5,286 nt of DNA from an uncultured Candidatus Competibacteraceae bacterium (GTDB taxonomy: Bacteria; Pseudomonadota; Gammaproteobacteria; Competibacterales; Competibacteraceae), in the NCBI GenBank assembly GCA_937960715.1, contig CALGOO010000177.1, forward strand, positions 1 through 5,286, given 5' to 3'. Shown here piece by piece: positions 1-5,286 of the stretch. The translations under genes were made by a program, and so were the position numbers. How positions within the stretch are numbered: the first letter of the stretch is position 1; the number at the start of each line of letters is the position of its first letter. The notes beneath the pieces are model-generated. The model was not told where the DNA came from. It saw nothing but the letters and a program-made list of their open reading frames with translations, and searched no databases.

Positions 1-469
1 CGAGGGCGACCCCGGCCACCGCCGCGCCCCGCCCGAACCCCGGGGTCAGCCGTCGCTCGTCCTCACCCTGGTCGACCCCGCCCACGACCAAGACGGCTTC
101 CTCACCCTCAAGGACGTCATCGAGGACCTCGACCTCAACGCCGACCTCGCCATCCTCTCCGCCTGCAACACCGCCGGCGACGGCGAGAACACCGCCAACG
201 GCGAAGGCTTCGCCGGCATGACCCGCGCCTTCCTCTTCGCCGGCGCCCGCCACCTCTGGGTCAGCCACTGGGCCGTCGACAGCGCCGCCGCCCGCGACCT
301 CACCACCGCCGCCGTCCGCGCCCTCGAAACCGAGCAACCCGACCCCGCCGCCGCCCTCGCCCAGGCCCAACGCGCCGTCCGCGTCGGCATCGTCCAACCC
401 CAACCCGACACCCACCTCGCCCGCGCCCATCCCTACTTCTGGGCCCCCTTCGTCACCGTCGGGGATTGA
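1..469 (+). CDS. CHAT (caspase-like) domain protein, C-terminal part (5' partial)
   Basis: The reading frame is open from base 2 to the TGA at 467-469, giving 155 residues; the true start is upstream of the window. The visible part is the second half of a CHAT domain, a clan CD caspase-like cysteine protease fold. The motif LSACNTAGDG contains the presumed nucleophile Cys at visible residue 55 (codon 164-166). It follows a hydrophobic strand (ADLAIL) and is followed by the typical GEGFAGMTRAFLFAGARHLW and SHWAVDS segments. The end, HPYFWAPFVTVGD, is the usual C-terminus of CHAT proteins. The catalytic His and any N-terminal TPR or other partner domain lie outside the window, so activity and target cannot be judged. 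A secreted-protein gene follows immediately downstream, which suggests co-transcription. Codon use is extreme: 14 of 15 Leu codons are CTC. Domain assignment is firm; biological role is unknown. Confidence 0.9.
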   Translation, partial: EGDPGHRRAPPEPRGQPSLVLTLVDPAHDQDGFLTLKDVIEDLDLNADLAILSACNTAGDGENTANGEGFAGMTRAFLFAGARHLWVSHWAVDSAAARDLTTAAVRALETEQPDPAAALAQAQRAVRVGIVQPQPDTHLARAHPYFWAPFVTVGD

Positions 470-473
470 AATG

Positions 474-477
474 AGGA
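474..477 (+). promoter_or_regulatory. Ribosome binding site deciding the start of the secreted-protein gene
   Basis: AGGA at 474-477, within TGAGGA, lies 8 nt before the ATG at 486. The alternative in-frame ATG at 471 has only a weak GGA at 463-465 inside the end of the CHAT gene. The signal peptide also begins more naturally at 486 (MRTLSTTLILIGG), so 486 is preferred. Confidence 0.55.
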
Positions 478-485
478 CTACACCC

Positions 486-1760
486 ATGAGAACGCTATCG
501 ACCACCCTGATCCTGATCGGCGGCTTGATCACCCGCGCGGCCCTGGCGGTGGACATCCAGTCCATCCAGCCGGGAGAGGGGTACTACATCTACCAACCCA
601 TCGGCGAAAACGAACGAGTGATCGTCAAATTCGTCGATCTCCATCGCAATCAGGTCAAAATCCAATACCTAAGCACCGGAGTGGTAGACTGGGTCGCCCC
701 CGCCAAACTGCTCACGCAAAGCGATTCCGACCGGGCCGATGTGGAAACCCGCGTCATGGGCACCGCGCTGGTCATCGGCGCCATCGCCTGCCTCGCCGAC
801 CCCAATTCCTGCAAGCAATCCTCTCGCCCTTCCGGCGCGACCGCTTCGCCGCCCGTCACGATCACCCTGGTCAACCAACACTGCATGGCCGTGGACTACT
901 ACGTCGACAACCGCTTGGTGGTGTCGGGCCTGCCATCCGGATACCAGAAAGCCTTCTCCACAACCGCTGGCCAAAAAACCGTGCAAATTTGCAACGCCGG
1001 CACTCAAAACACCTGCACCCCCGCCTTCGCGCAAAACTGGCCGGCGTCCGCCACGCGCACCATCCTGCCCGGCGACAGTTGCGGTGCGGGACAAAACAGC
1101 GACGCCTGGCGGCTGGACCCGCTGCTGCCCGGCGCATGGCGCACCGTTTCGGCTTACGAACAAGCTCGGCTCCTCGTCGAACTGCGGGACCACGCGCCCC
1201 AGCACACGAGCGCCATTCAACGCATCGCCCGCCTGCGCGCTCTGGAACTGCCCTTCTACCGCGACGCGACGCTGTACGAAGGCGCAGTCGAAAAAGGACG
1301 TGGGAGCGAGGGCCTGTTTACCTTCATCCGCCACTCCGGGGGCATCACCCTGCTCGACGGCACCTCGCCCCCCATCCACGCCTTGAACCACGCCGCGCCG
1401 CTCCTGCTCGACACCCGCCAGCAAGCCACCGCCTACCTGCGCTTCTTCTGCGCCGCGATCCAGAGCGACGCCGGCACCTTCAAAATCGTCGAACGACCGA
1501 CCGACCTGGATTGGTCCGCCGAAGCCCCCACGGCGATGCGCCGCGAGGTGGAAACCGCCTTGCAACCGCTCGCGATCGGCAGAGGTAGCGGCAATGACTG
1601 GCGAGCGGAAGCTACCCTTCTCTACAGCGACACGCTGTTCGTCGCTTCCTTTCTGGTGAGCGGGGACGGCACCGTCAACATGATCGAGGACCGGCCGGAG
1701 AGCGGCCCGCTCTCGGTCAAGATGGCACGGTTTACCGGCCCGATCCGCGACCGGCAGTGA
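486..1760 (+). CDS. Secreted cysteine-containing protein of unknown function, SH3-like N-terminal part
   Basis: From ATG 486 the protein has 424 residues; starting at ATG 471 would add five. Residues 1-21 form a Sec signal peptide (MRTLSTTLILIGG, ending RAALA), so the product should be periplasmic or exported. Residues about 30-77 look like a small SH3/Tudor-type beta barrel (VIVKFVDLHRNQVKIQY, then DWVAPAKLL). Residues 91-104 are a short hydrophobic stretch (MGTALVIGAIACLA) that may be a membrane segment or a buried helix. Residues about 122-199 are beta-rich with four Cys (133, 169, 177, 199). Two more Cys lie at 102 and 109 and one at 322, so disulfides are likely. Residues about 250-415 form a separate mixed alpha/beta domain (TLYEGAV, LLDGTSPPIHALN, YLRFFCAAI). 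I do not recognise a named family and no catalytic motif is evident. The gene begins 16 nt after the CHAT stop, so the two are probably one operon and may act together. Confidence 0.85.
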   Translation: MRTLSTTLILIGGLITRAALAVDIQSIQPGEGYYIYQPIGENERVIVKFVDLHRNQVKIQYLSTGVVDWVAPAKLLTQSDSDRADVETRVMGTALVIGAIACLADPNSCKQSSRPSGATASPPVTITLVNQHCMAVDYYVDNRLVVSGLPSGYQKAFSTTAGQKTVQICNAGTQNTCTPAFAQNWPASATRTILPGDSCGAGQNSDAWRLDPLLPGAWRTVSAYEQARLLVELRDHAPQHTSAIQRIARLRALELPFYRDATLYEGAVEKGRGSEGLFTFIRHSGGITLLDGTSPPIHALNHAAPLLLDTRQQATAYLRFFCAAIQSDAGTFKIVERPTDLDWSAEAPTAMRREVETALQPLAIGRGSGNDWRAEATLLYSDTLFVASFLVSGDGTVNMIEDRPESGPLSVKMARFTGPIRDRQ

Positions 1761-1785
1761 AACGCCTCCAACATTGGAGAATGGT

Positions 1786-1873
1786 GATGGGTTTCGCTTC
1801 GCCCAACCCATCCTACAAATCGTTGTTTTTTAGCAATTTTTCGTAGGATGGGTCGAGCGAAGCGAAACCCATC
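1786..1873. repeat. Inverted pair of GTAG-headed REP-like palindromes (BIME-like doublet)
   Basis: Two 31-nt units, 1786-1816 and 1843-1873, are inverted copies of one another with two mismatches, separated by a 26-nt AT-rich spacer. Each unit is itself a hairpin. The left unit pairs GATGGGTT (1786-1793) with AACCCATC (1805-1812). The right unit pairs GATGGGT (1847-1853) with ACCCATC (1867-1873). Each carries GTAG just 5' of its stem when read in its own orientation (1843-1846 on +, 1813-1816 on -). A GTAG tetranucleotide beside an imperfect hairpin is the known signature of REP elements mobilised by RAYT (TnpA-REP) transposases. The doublet lies between the convergent genes ending at 1760 (+) and 1940 (-). 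It could form a long cruciform and may also act as a bidirectional transcription stop. Confidence 0.8.
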
Positions 1874-1939
1874 AAATTCAGAGCGAAAACACCAAGGGGG
1901 TCCGAACGGCTACCATCGAGTTACCCAGCCCGTGGTTGC

Positions 1940-2665
1940 TCACAACCCCTTCAGCAGGATCAAAACCTGCGTCTTGCACCCGCTGGACGCCATCCAGGCC
2001 GCCCGCGCCGCCGGCTGATCCGGCAACGCGGGCGCTTTGTGAACCCGCCAATCCACCGCGCGGGCACCGCGCAGGAGTCGATAACGCTGGTTGTCGGCAA
2101 AGACCCCACCGGGAATGGTCAAGCGCGCCGCGCCCGCCGGCCAGTTCCAGTGAGCCAGCGGCTGCCCTTCCGCGGCGGCGAGGGTGACCGATTCCGAGGA
2201 CGCCGCGTCCCGGCGCCACAGCGTGACCGGATCGCGGCCGAGGCAGCGCTCGCCCGAATGATCCGCGTCGATCCAATCGGCGTGGGGAGGCACGTCCGGC
2301 CCCCGCGATGGCTCGCCGCGCGAGCCGCCCAACGCCGCGACCTCTTGTCGATGTCCCTGAAGGAACTTGGCGATGACCGGCAGATTGTTACCCGCCGCAC
2401 CGGCTGGGGCGCCGCCGCCCGGCACCCCCGCATAGGGGCCGGCCAGCTTGAGCGTTTGGCCGTCCTCGGCCAACAAGGTCAGCCGCGCGCTCCCCGCCAA
2501 GGTCACCGGTTGGCCGTTCTCCAACCGCGCGCCGAGCGGCAACGGGGCGTTTTCGGCGTCGATCACGACCCAACGCTCGGCGTTCGCCAGCGACCAGCCG
2601 GCTGACCCTCCCATTCCCAGCAACACCGCCAAGGCGGTTTTCAATCCGCGTCGGCCCACGTTCAT
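1940..2665 (-). CDS. Exported protein with FecR-like beta segment, unknown function
   Basis: The 241-residue protein starts at the ATG with its first base at 2665. Residues 1-29 are a Sec signal peptide (positive MNVGRRGLK, hydrophobic core ALAVLLGMGG, cleavage after ANA), so the protein is exported. Residues about 31-80 resemble the beta repeats of FecR-type domains, with PLPLGARLENGQPVTLAG followed by SARLTLLAEDGQTLKL and AGPYAG. A Gly/Ala/Pro-rich linker (82-93) follows. The C-terminal half has GERCLGRDPVTLW (138-150), a Trp-rich beta part (HWNWPAGAARLTIP) and an ending with WMASSGC near 224-230, followed by a hydrophobic last helix. The two Cys (141, 230) could form a disulfide. An upstream in-frame ATG at 2710 lacks a ribosome site and would bury the signal peptide. 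It is divergent from the CHASE2 cyclase gene, suggesting a shared envelope-signalling role; FecR similarity is by eye only. Confidence 0.82.
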   Translation of the reverse strand: MNVGRRGLKTALAVLLGMGGSAGWSLANAERWVVIDAENAPLPLGARLENGQPVTLAGSARLTLLAEDGQTLKLAGPYAGVPGGGAPAGAAGNNLPVIAKFLQGHRQEVAALGGSRGEPSRGPDVPPHADWIDADHSGERCLGRDPVTLWRRDAASSESVTLAAAEGQPLAHWNWPAGAARLTIPGGVFADNQRYRLLRGARAVDWRVHKAPALPDQPAARAAWMASSGCKTQVLILLKGL

Positions 2666-2782
2666 CGCTGCGCTACCTCCAAGGTTGACCCTCGTGATTC
2701 GGGCATTCATGCTGCCACAAGTCGGATACTATGCCGTTCGCGCCCTCATCCCAAACCCTCTCTTCCACGATTCGCATGATCC
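2666..2782. promoter_or_regulatory. Divergent intergenic control region with tentative promoters
   Basis: This 117-bp gap separates two genes transcribed away from each other, so promoters for both must lie here or overlap the gene starts. For the minus-strand gene, a possible sigma70 promoter is TTGGGA (2754-2749) and TAGTAT (2731-2726) with a 17-bp spacer; each box matches the consensus at 4 of 6 positions. For the cyclase, GATACT at 2725-2730 (4 of 6) is a possible -10 box without a convincing -35. TTGACC at 2685-2690 matches a -35 at 5 of 6 positions but has only a poor -10 (CATGCT) at the right distance. If the AT-rich 2725-2732 patch serves both strands, expression of the two genes would be coupled. 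The placement as a control region is secure; the individual boxes are guesses. Confidence 0.4.
2675..2680 (-). promoter_or_regulatory. Strong Shine-Dalgarno site fixing the start at 2665
   Basis: On the minus strand GGAGGT occupies 2680-2675, with 9 nt before the ATG at 2665. This near-perfect site selects the 241-residue product over the longer 256-residue reading that would start at 2710. Confidence 0.75.
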
Positions 2783-4762
2783 ATGACCCGTGACCCGGAG
2801 TGGTTGCTCCTGATCCTCCCCGCCCTGGGTATCGCCGCCCTGGTCGGGCTGCTGATGACGCACGGTCCGTTGCGTCCGCTGGAAAACGCCCTGGGCGATT
2901 TGCGGATCGCCCTGGCGACCCCGCGCCAGCCGCCGCCCGACGACGTGGTCCTGTTGACCATCGACGAGGAAACGCTCAGCCGTTTTTCCTGCCGCTCGCC
3001 CATCGACCGCCAATTCCTGGCCGACCTGGTGCAGCTCCTCGACCACCGGGGCGCGCGAGCGATCGGCCTGGATATCTTGTTCGATCAGCCCACCGATCCG
3101 GCGGTCGACCGGGCGCTCAGGCAAGCGTTGCTCGCGTCCACCGCGCCGGTGATCGTGGCCTACGCCGGCCAGGCGCATCTGGTTCCCCAACAGCAGTCCT
3201 TTTTGGAGGCGTTCACCGCCGGGTTGCGGCGCGGCTATATCGATCTGCCGCTCGACGGGGCGGACGGCGTGGTCCGCCGCCTGTTTCCGGGCCGGATCGG
3301 GCCGGATGGCCGATTCGCGCCGGGGTTCGCGGTGGCGCTGGCCGGCGCCACTCCGCCGGCCACGGCCGTGCCCCTGCGCTATCGCGGGCTGCCGCCGGGC
3401 GTGACTCTGGATCAACCGCTGCGCGCGTTCAAGCGCTATCCCGCGCATTCGGCGGCGGCTCTGCCGCCGGAGTGGCTGGCCGGCAAGATCGTCCTGATCG
3501 GCACGGAATCCCTGGCCAGCGACGCGGACTTGTGGAAGACCCCGTTCACGGCGTTGCTGGGCAGCCAACAAGGGCGGTTGCCCGGCATGATGATCCACGC
3601 TCACGCGCTGGCTCAACTGCTGGAGGGACGCTCGTTGCCGCCCCCCTCCTCATGGACGGTCTGGGGTCTGTATTTTGTCGCCGCCGCGCTGGGAATCGGC
3701 CTGGCGCGGCTGAATCGGCCCGCTTGGGCGATTCTGGGGCTGGCGGCGATCCTGCTGGGCGGGTTCTGGGTGCTGGGGTTTGGCGGGTATCACTACGGAG
3801 GATCGCTGCTGCCGCTGGGTGGGCCGTCGCTGACCCTGCTCGGCGTGGTCGGCTGGTCCCATGCGTATCTCAGCCGTCGGGCACGGCGCCAGCAGCAGTT
3901 CATCCAGGGCGCTTTCGGCCGCTATCTGCATCCCGAGTGGGTGCGGCAACTGGTGGAGCGGCCCGAGCTGTTGCGCCCGCAAGGCGAGCGACGGGAATTG
4001 ACCGTGTTGTTCAGCGACGTGGCCGGGTTCACCACCTTGGCCGAGACCCTGCCGCCCACCGAGCTGGTTCGAGTGCTGGGCCGCTATCTGGAGGGCATGA
4101 CCGACCGGATCGTCGCCCACGGCGGATCGGTGAACAAATATCTGGGCGACGGGATCATGGCGTTGTTCGGGGCGCCGGTGGCGCAGGCCGATCACGCCGC
4201 GCGCGCGGTGCGCTGCGCCCTGGCGCTCGATGCCTTCGCCGAGGGGTTCCGGCGGACGGCGACCGATGCCGAGGGTCGACCGATCGGGTTCGGCCAAACC
4301 CGGATCGGGGTTCATACCGGCGAGGCGACGGTGGGCAATTTCGGCTCGGCGGCCAAACTGGAGTACACCGCCATCGGCGACGTGGTGAACGCGGCAGCGC
4401 GGTTGGAGGGGTTGAACCGTTTCTTCGGGACGCGCGTCGCGGTCGGCGGCGCGACCCGAGCGCAAGCGTTACGCGGGACCGACGCCGGGGAACTGGCGTT
4501 CCGTCCGATGGGCGACGTGGTCGTCAAGGGGAAGTCGGAAGCGTTGCCGGTGTTCGCTCCGTCGTTCGCCGAGGGAGAATCCGTCGGGTTGGTCCAAGAG
4601 TACGCCGAGGCGTATGCGCTGCTGGAGGCTGGCGACGAACGGGCGCTGGAGCGTCTCGTCGCCTTGCGCGCCCGTTATCCCGACGATGCGCTGGTGGTGT
4701 TTCACTGGCGGCGCGCTCAGACGGGGGAACGAACCACACGGGTGATCCTGGCCGAGAAATAG
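2783..4762 (+). CDS. CHASE2-domain class III adenylate/guanylate cyclase, membrane sensor
   Basis: The complete 659-residue protein makes a cyclic nucleotide, probably cAMP from ATP, in response to an extracytoplasmic signal. Order: N-terminal membrane helix (about 7-25), periplasmic CHASE2 sensor (about 30-285, with VVLLTIDEETL, RAIGLDILFDQP and WLAGKIVLIGTES), three membrane helices (about 291-309, 312-331, 341-359), a transducer helix (AFGRYLHPEWVRQLV, 377-391) and a class III catalytic domain (about 402-590). Residues are complete: metal Asp412 (FSDVAGFT) and Asp456 (NKYLGDG), purine-selecting Lys452 and Thr529, transition-state Asn536 and Arg540 (NAAAR). The Lys/Thr pair is common in bacterial and soluble adenylyl cyclases, so ATP is the likelier substrate. 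The tail (598-659) resembles the short helical repeat ending of this family. ATG 2783 is used because an in-frame TGA at 2777-2779 blocks any earlier start; no clear Shine-Dalgarno precedes it. It is divergent from a FecR-like exported protein gene. Confidence 0.95.
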   Translation: MTRDPEWLLLILPALGIAALVGLLMTHGPLRPLENALGDLRIALATPRQPPPDDVVLLTIDEETLSRFSCRSPIDRQFLADLVQLLDHRGARAIGLDILFDQPTDPAVDRALRQALLASTAPVIVAYAGQAHLVPQQQSFLEAFTAGLRRGYIDLPLDGADGVVRRLFPGRIGPDGRFAPGFAVALAGATPPATAVPLRYRGLPPGVTLDQPLRAFKRYPAHSAAALPPEWLAGKIVLIGTESLASDADLWKTPFTALLGSQQGRLPGMMIHAHALAQLLEGRSLPPPSSWTVWGLYFVAAALGIGLARLNRPAWAILGLAAILLGGFWVLGFGGYHYGGSLLPLGGPSLTLLGVVGWSHAYLSRRARRQQQFIQGAFGRYLHPEWVRQLVERPELLRPQGERRELTVLFSDVAGFTTLAETLPPTELVRVLGRYLEGMTDRIVAHGGSVNKYLGDGIMALFGAPVAQADHAARAVRCALALDAFAEGFRRTATDAEGRPIGFGQTRIGVHTGEATVGNFGSAAKLEYTAIGDVVNAAARLEGLNRFFGTRVAVGGATRAQALRGTDAGELAFRPMGDVVVKGKSEALPVFAPSFAEGESVGLVQEYAEAYALLEAGDERALERLVALRARYPDDALVVFHWRRAQTGERTTRVILAEK

Positions 4763-4843
4763 GTTGGGACAAAAACCCGTTGGCCAGAGGAGCTGGTAGG
4801 CGACGCGCGCTCCAAGCCCCTCTCCTTTGATCGAGACCACGGG

Positions 4844-4859
4844 TGTATGATTAGCCACA
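4844..4859 (+). promoter_or_regulatory. Possible -10 box overlapped by a CRP-like dyad
   Basis: TATGAT at 4846-4851 matches the sigma70 -10 consensus at 5 of 6 positions, but no good -35 sits 16-18 bp upstream. The same bases form TGTAT-N6-CCACA (4844-4859), which has the 16-bp geometry of a CRP site and matches its half-sites at 7 of 10 positions. The outer bases GTGT (4843-4846) and ACAC (4857-4860) are a perfect dyad. This is a weak, pattern-only call. Confidence 0.2.
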
Positions 4860-4931
4860 CTTGGTCCACAAAGCAGCACGGACCCCTGAATCTGACTTTC
4901 CATGGTTTGCAGTTCCATACTCCAAAATTCC

Positions 4932-4937
4932 AAGGAG
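4932..4937 (+). promoter_or_regulatory. Shine-Dalgarno site of the CitE-like lyase gene
   Basis: AAGGAG at 4932-4937 stands 9 nt before the ATG at 4947. It is a near-ideal ribosome site and supports this start for a gene that is truncated by the window edge. Confidence 0.75.
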
Positions 4938-4946
4938 CTTATCCCC

Positions 4947-5286
4947 ATGCCCAAATCCGCCCGTCCCCGCCGCAGCATGCTGTACATGCCCGGTTCCAAC
5001 GCCCGCGCTCTGGAAAAAGCCCGCGCCCTGCCCGCCGACAGTCTGATTCTCGATCTCGAAGACGCCGTCGCTCCCGACGCCAAGGAACTCGCCCGCAAAC
5101 AGGTCTGCGAGGCCGTGGCCGCCGGCGGTTTCGGCATGCGTGAAGTGCTGATTCGCGTCAATGCCCTGTCGACCCGGTGGGGCTATGAGGACATCGCCAT
5201 GGCTTCCAAATCCGGCGCCGACGGGCTACTCCTGCCCAAGGTCGAAAGCGCCGACGCCATCCGCCACATGGAAGCGATCATGCGCG
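4947..5286 (+). CDS. HpcH/HpaI aldolase family CoA-ester lyase (CitE / malyl-CoA lyase-like), 3' partial
   Basis: The frame runs from ATG 4947 off the window end, giving 113 residues of a family usually about 270-350 long. The product is a Mg-dependent, TIM-barrel C-C lyase acting on CoA thioesters. Members include the citrate lyase beta subunit CitE, L-malyl-CoA/beta-methylmalyl-CoA lyase and citramalyl-CoA lyase. Visible family motifs are the N-terminal RRSMLYMPGSN (8-18), the strand LILDLEDAV (33-41) with acidic residues, LIRVN (68-72) and LLLPKVES (94-101). The downstream metal-binding Glu and Asp and the region that would separate subfamilies are outside the window. No citrate lyase gamma (CitD) gene precedes it, so a stand-alone malyl-, citramalyl- or similar CoA lyase is as likely as a true CitE; I give no symbol. 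The start is supported by AAGGAG 9 nt upstream. It appears unrelated to the signalling genes. Confidence 0.88.
   Translation, partial: MPKSARPRRSMLYMPGSNARALEKARALPADSLILDLEDAVAPDAKELARKQVCEAVAAGGFGMREVLIRVNALSTRWGYEDIAMASKSGADGLLLPKVESADAIRHMEAIMR

Larger units (their letters stand above)
4763..4946. other. Intergenic region between the cyclase and CitE-like lyase genes
   Basis: This 184-bp gap has no supported gene. I see no strong hairpin-plus-T-run terminator after the cyclase; the best is a 4-bp CCAG/CTGG hairpin just past 4780. The second half is less GC-rich and holds the likely promoter of the downstream lyase. A second weak promoter reading is CTGACT (4892-4897) with CATACT (4916-4921) at an 18-bp spacing, each 4 of 6. 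The hexamer TTCCAT occurs twice (4898-4903 and 4913-4918), 15 bp apart, which may be chance. Confidence 0.5.

Noticed and set aside
669..1811. A 380-codon open frame on the minus strand opposite the secreted-protein gene
   Set aside because: It is antisense to a gene with a signal peptide, ribosome site and coherent domains. Its translation is low-complexity Gly/Arg/Val-rich with no motif, as expected for the shadow of a GC-rich gene, and it runs into the REP doublet.
1786..1873. Terminal inverted repeats of a small insertion sequence or MITE
   Set aside because: Only a 26-nt spacer lies between the arms, there is no evident target duplication, and each arm is itself a GTAG-headed hairpin, which fits a REP doublet better.
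2776..2793. A five-codon ORF (ATG at 2776) overlapping the cyclase start, as a possible regulatory leader peptide
   Set aside because: It has no ribosome site and no attenuator-like structure, and an ORF this short is expected by chance.
4763..4800. An intrinsic terminator after the cyclase
   Set aside because: Only a 4-bp hairpin (CCAG/CTGG) is visible and no T run follows it.
2800..4830. A 676-codon open frame on the plus strand overlapping the cyclase in another frame
   Set aside because: The translation is Arg/Gly/Ala-rich without any domain, while the overlapping frame encodes a complete CHASE2 cyclase with every catalytic residue. High GC content removes stop codons and explains the length.
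4469..5161. A 230-codon minus-strand open frame across the cyclase end and the CitE-like start
   Set aside because: It is antisense to two well-supported genes and has no recognisable domain or ribosome site.
1..5286. CRISPR array, tRNA or rRNA gene
   Set aside because: I saw no regularly spaced direct repeats, no tRNA-like TTCGANNC/anticodon arrangement in the gaps and no rRNA signatures; almost all the sequence is coding.

Overview
The window is GC-rich bacterial chromosome, about two-thirds G+C by eye, with dense coding, Shine-Dalgarno-led genes and a GTAG-headed REP doublet. Together with the gene families, this best fits a gammaproteobacterium or a related environmental proteobacterium. 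That is an inference and I cannot name a species.

Layout. Bases 1-469 (+) are the C-terminal end of a CHAT (caspase-like) protease domain protein whose start lies upstream. Bases 486-1760 (+) follow after 16 nt with a secreted, cysteine-containing protein that I do not recognise as a named family. It has an SH3/Tudor-like N-terminal part, a cysteine-bearing beta-rich middle and a distinct C-terminal domain. Bases 1786-1873 hold two REP-like palindromes in inverted orientation, lying between convergent genes. Bases 1940-2665 (-) encode a small exported protein with a FecR-like beta segment. A 117-bp divergent promoter region separates it from 2783-4762 (+), a complete CHASE2 membrane sensor fused to a class III nucleotidyl cyclase with all catalytic residues present. 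After a 184-bp intergenic gap, 4947-5286 (+) is the N-terminal third of an HpcH/HpaI-aldolase (CitE-like) CoA-ester lyase that runs off the window.

How the parts may fit. The CHAT gene and the secreted-protein gene look like one transcription unit. The FecR-like protein and the CHASE2 cyclase share a divergent control region, so an envelope signal sensed by CHASE2 and the exported protein could be turned into cAMP. The CHAT and secreted proteins are possible partners or outputs, but no sequence evidence links them to the cyclase beyond proximity. The CitE-like lyase is central or acyl-CoA metabolism and probably begins a separate unit with its own promoter.
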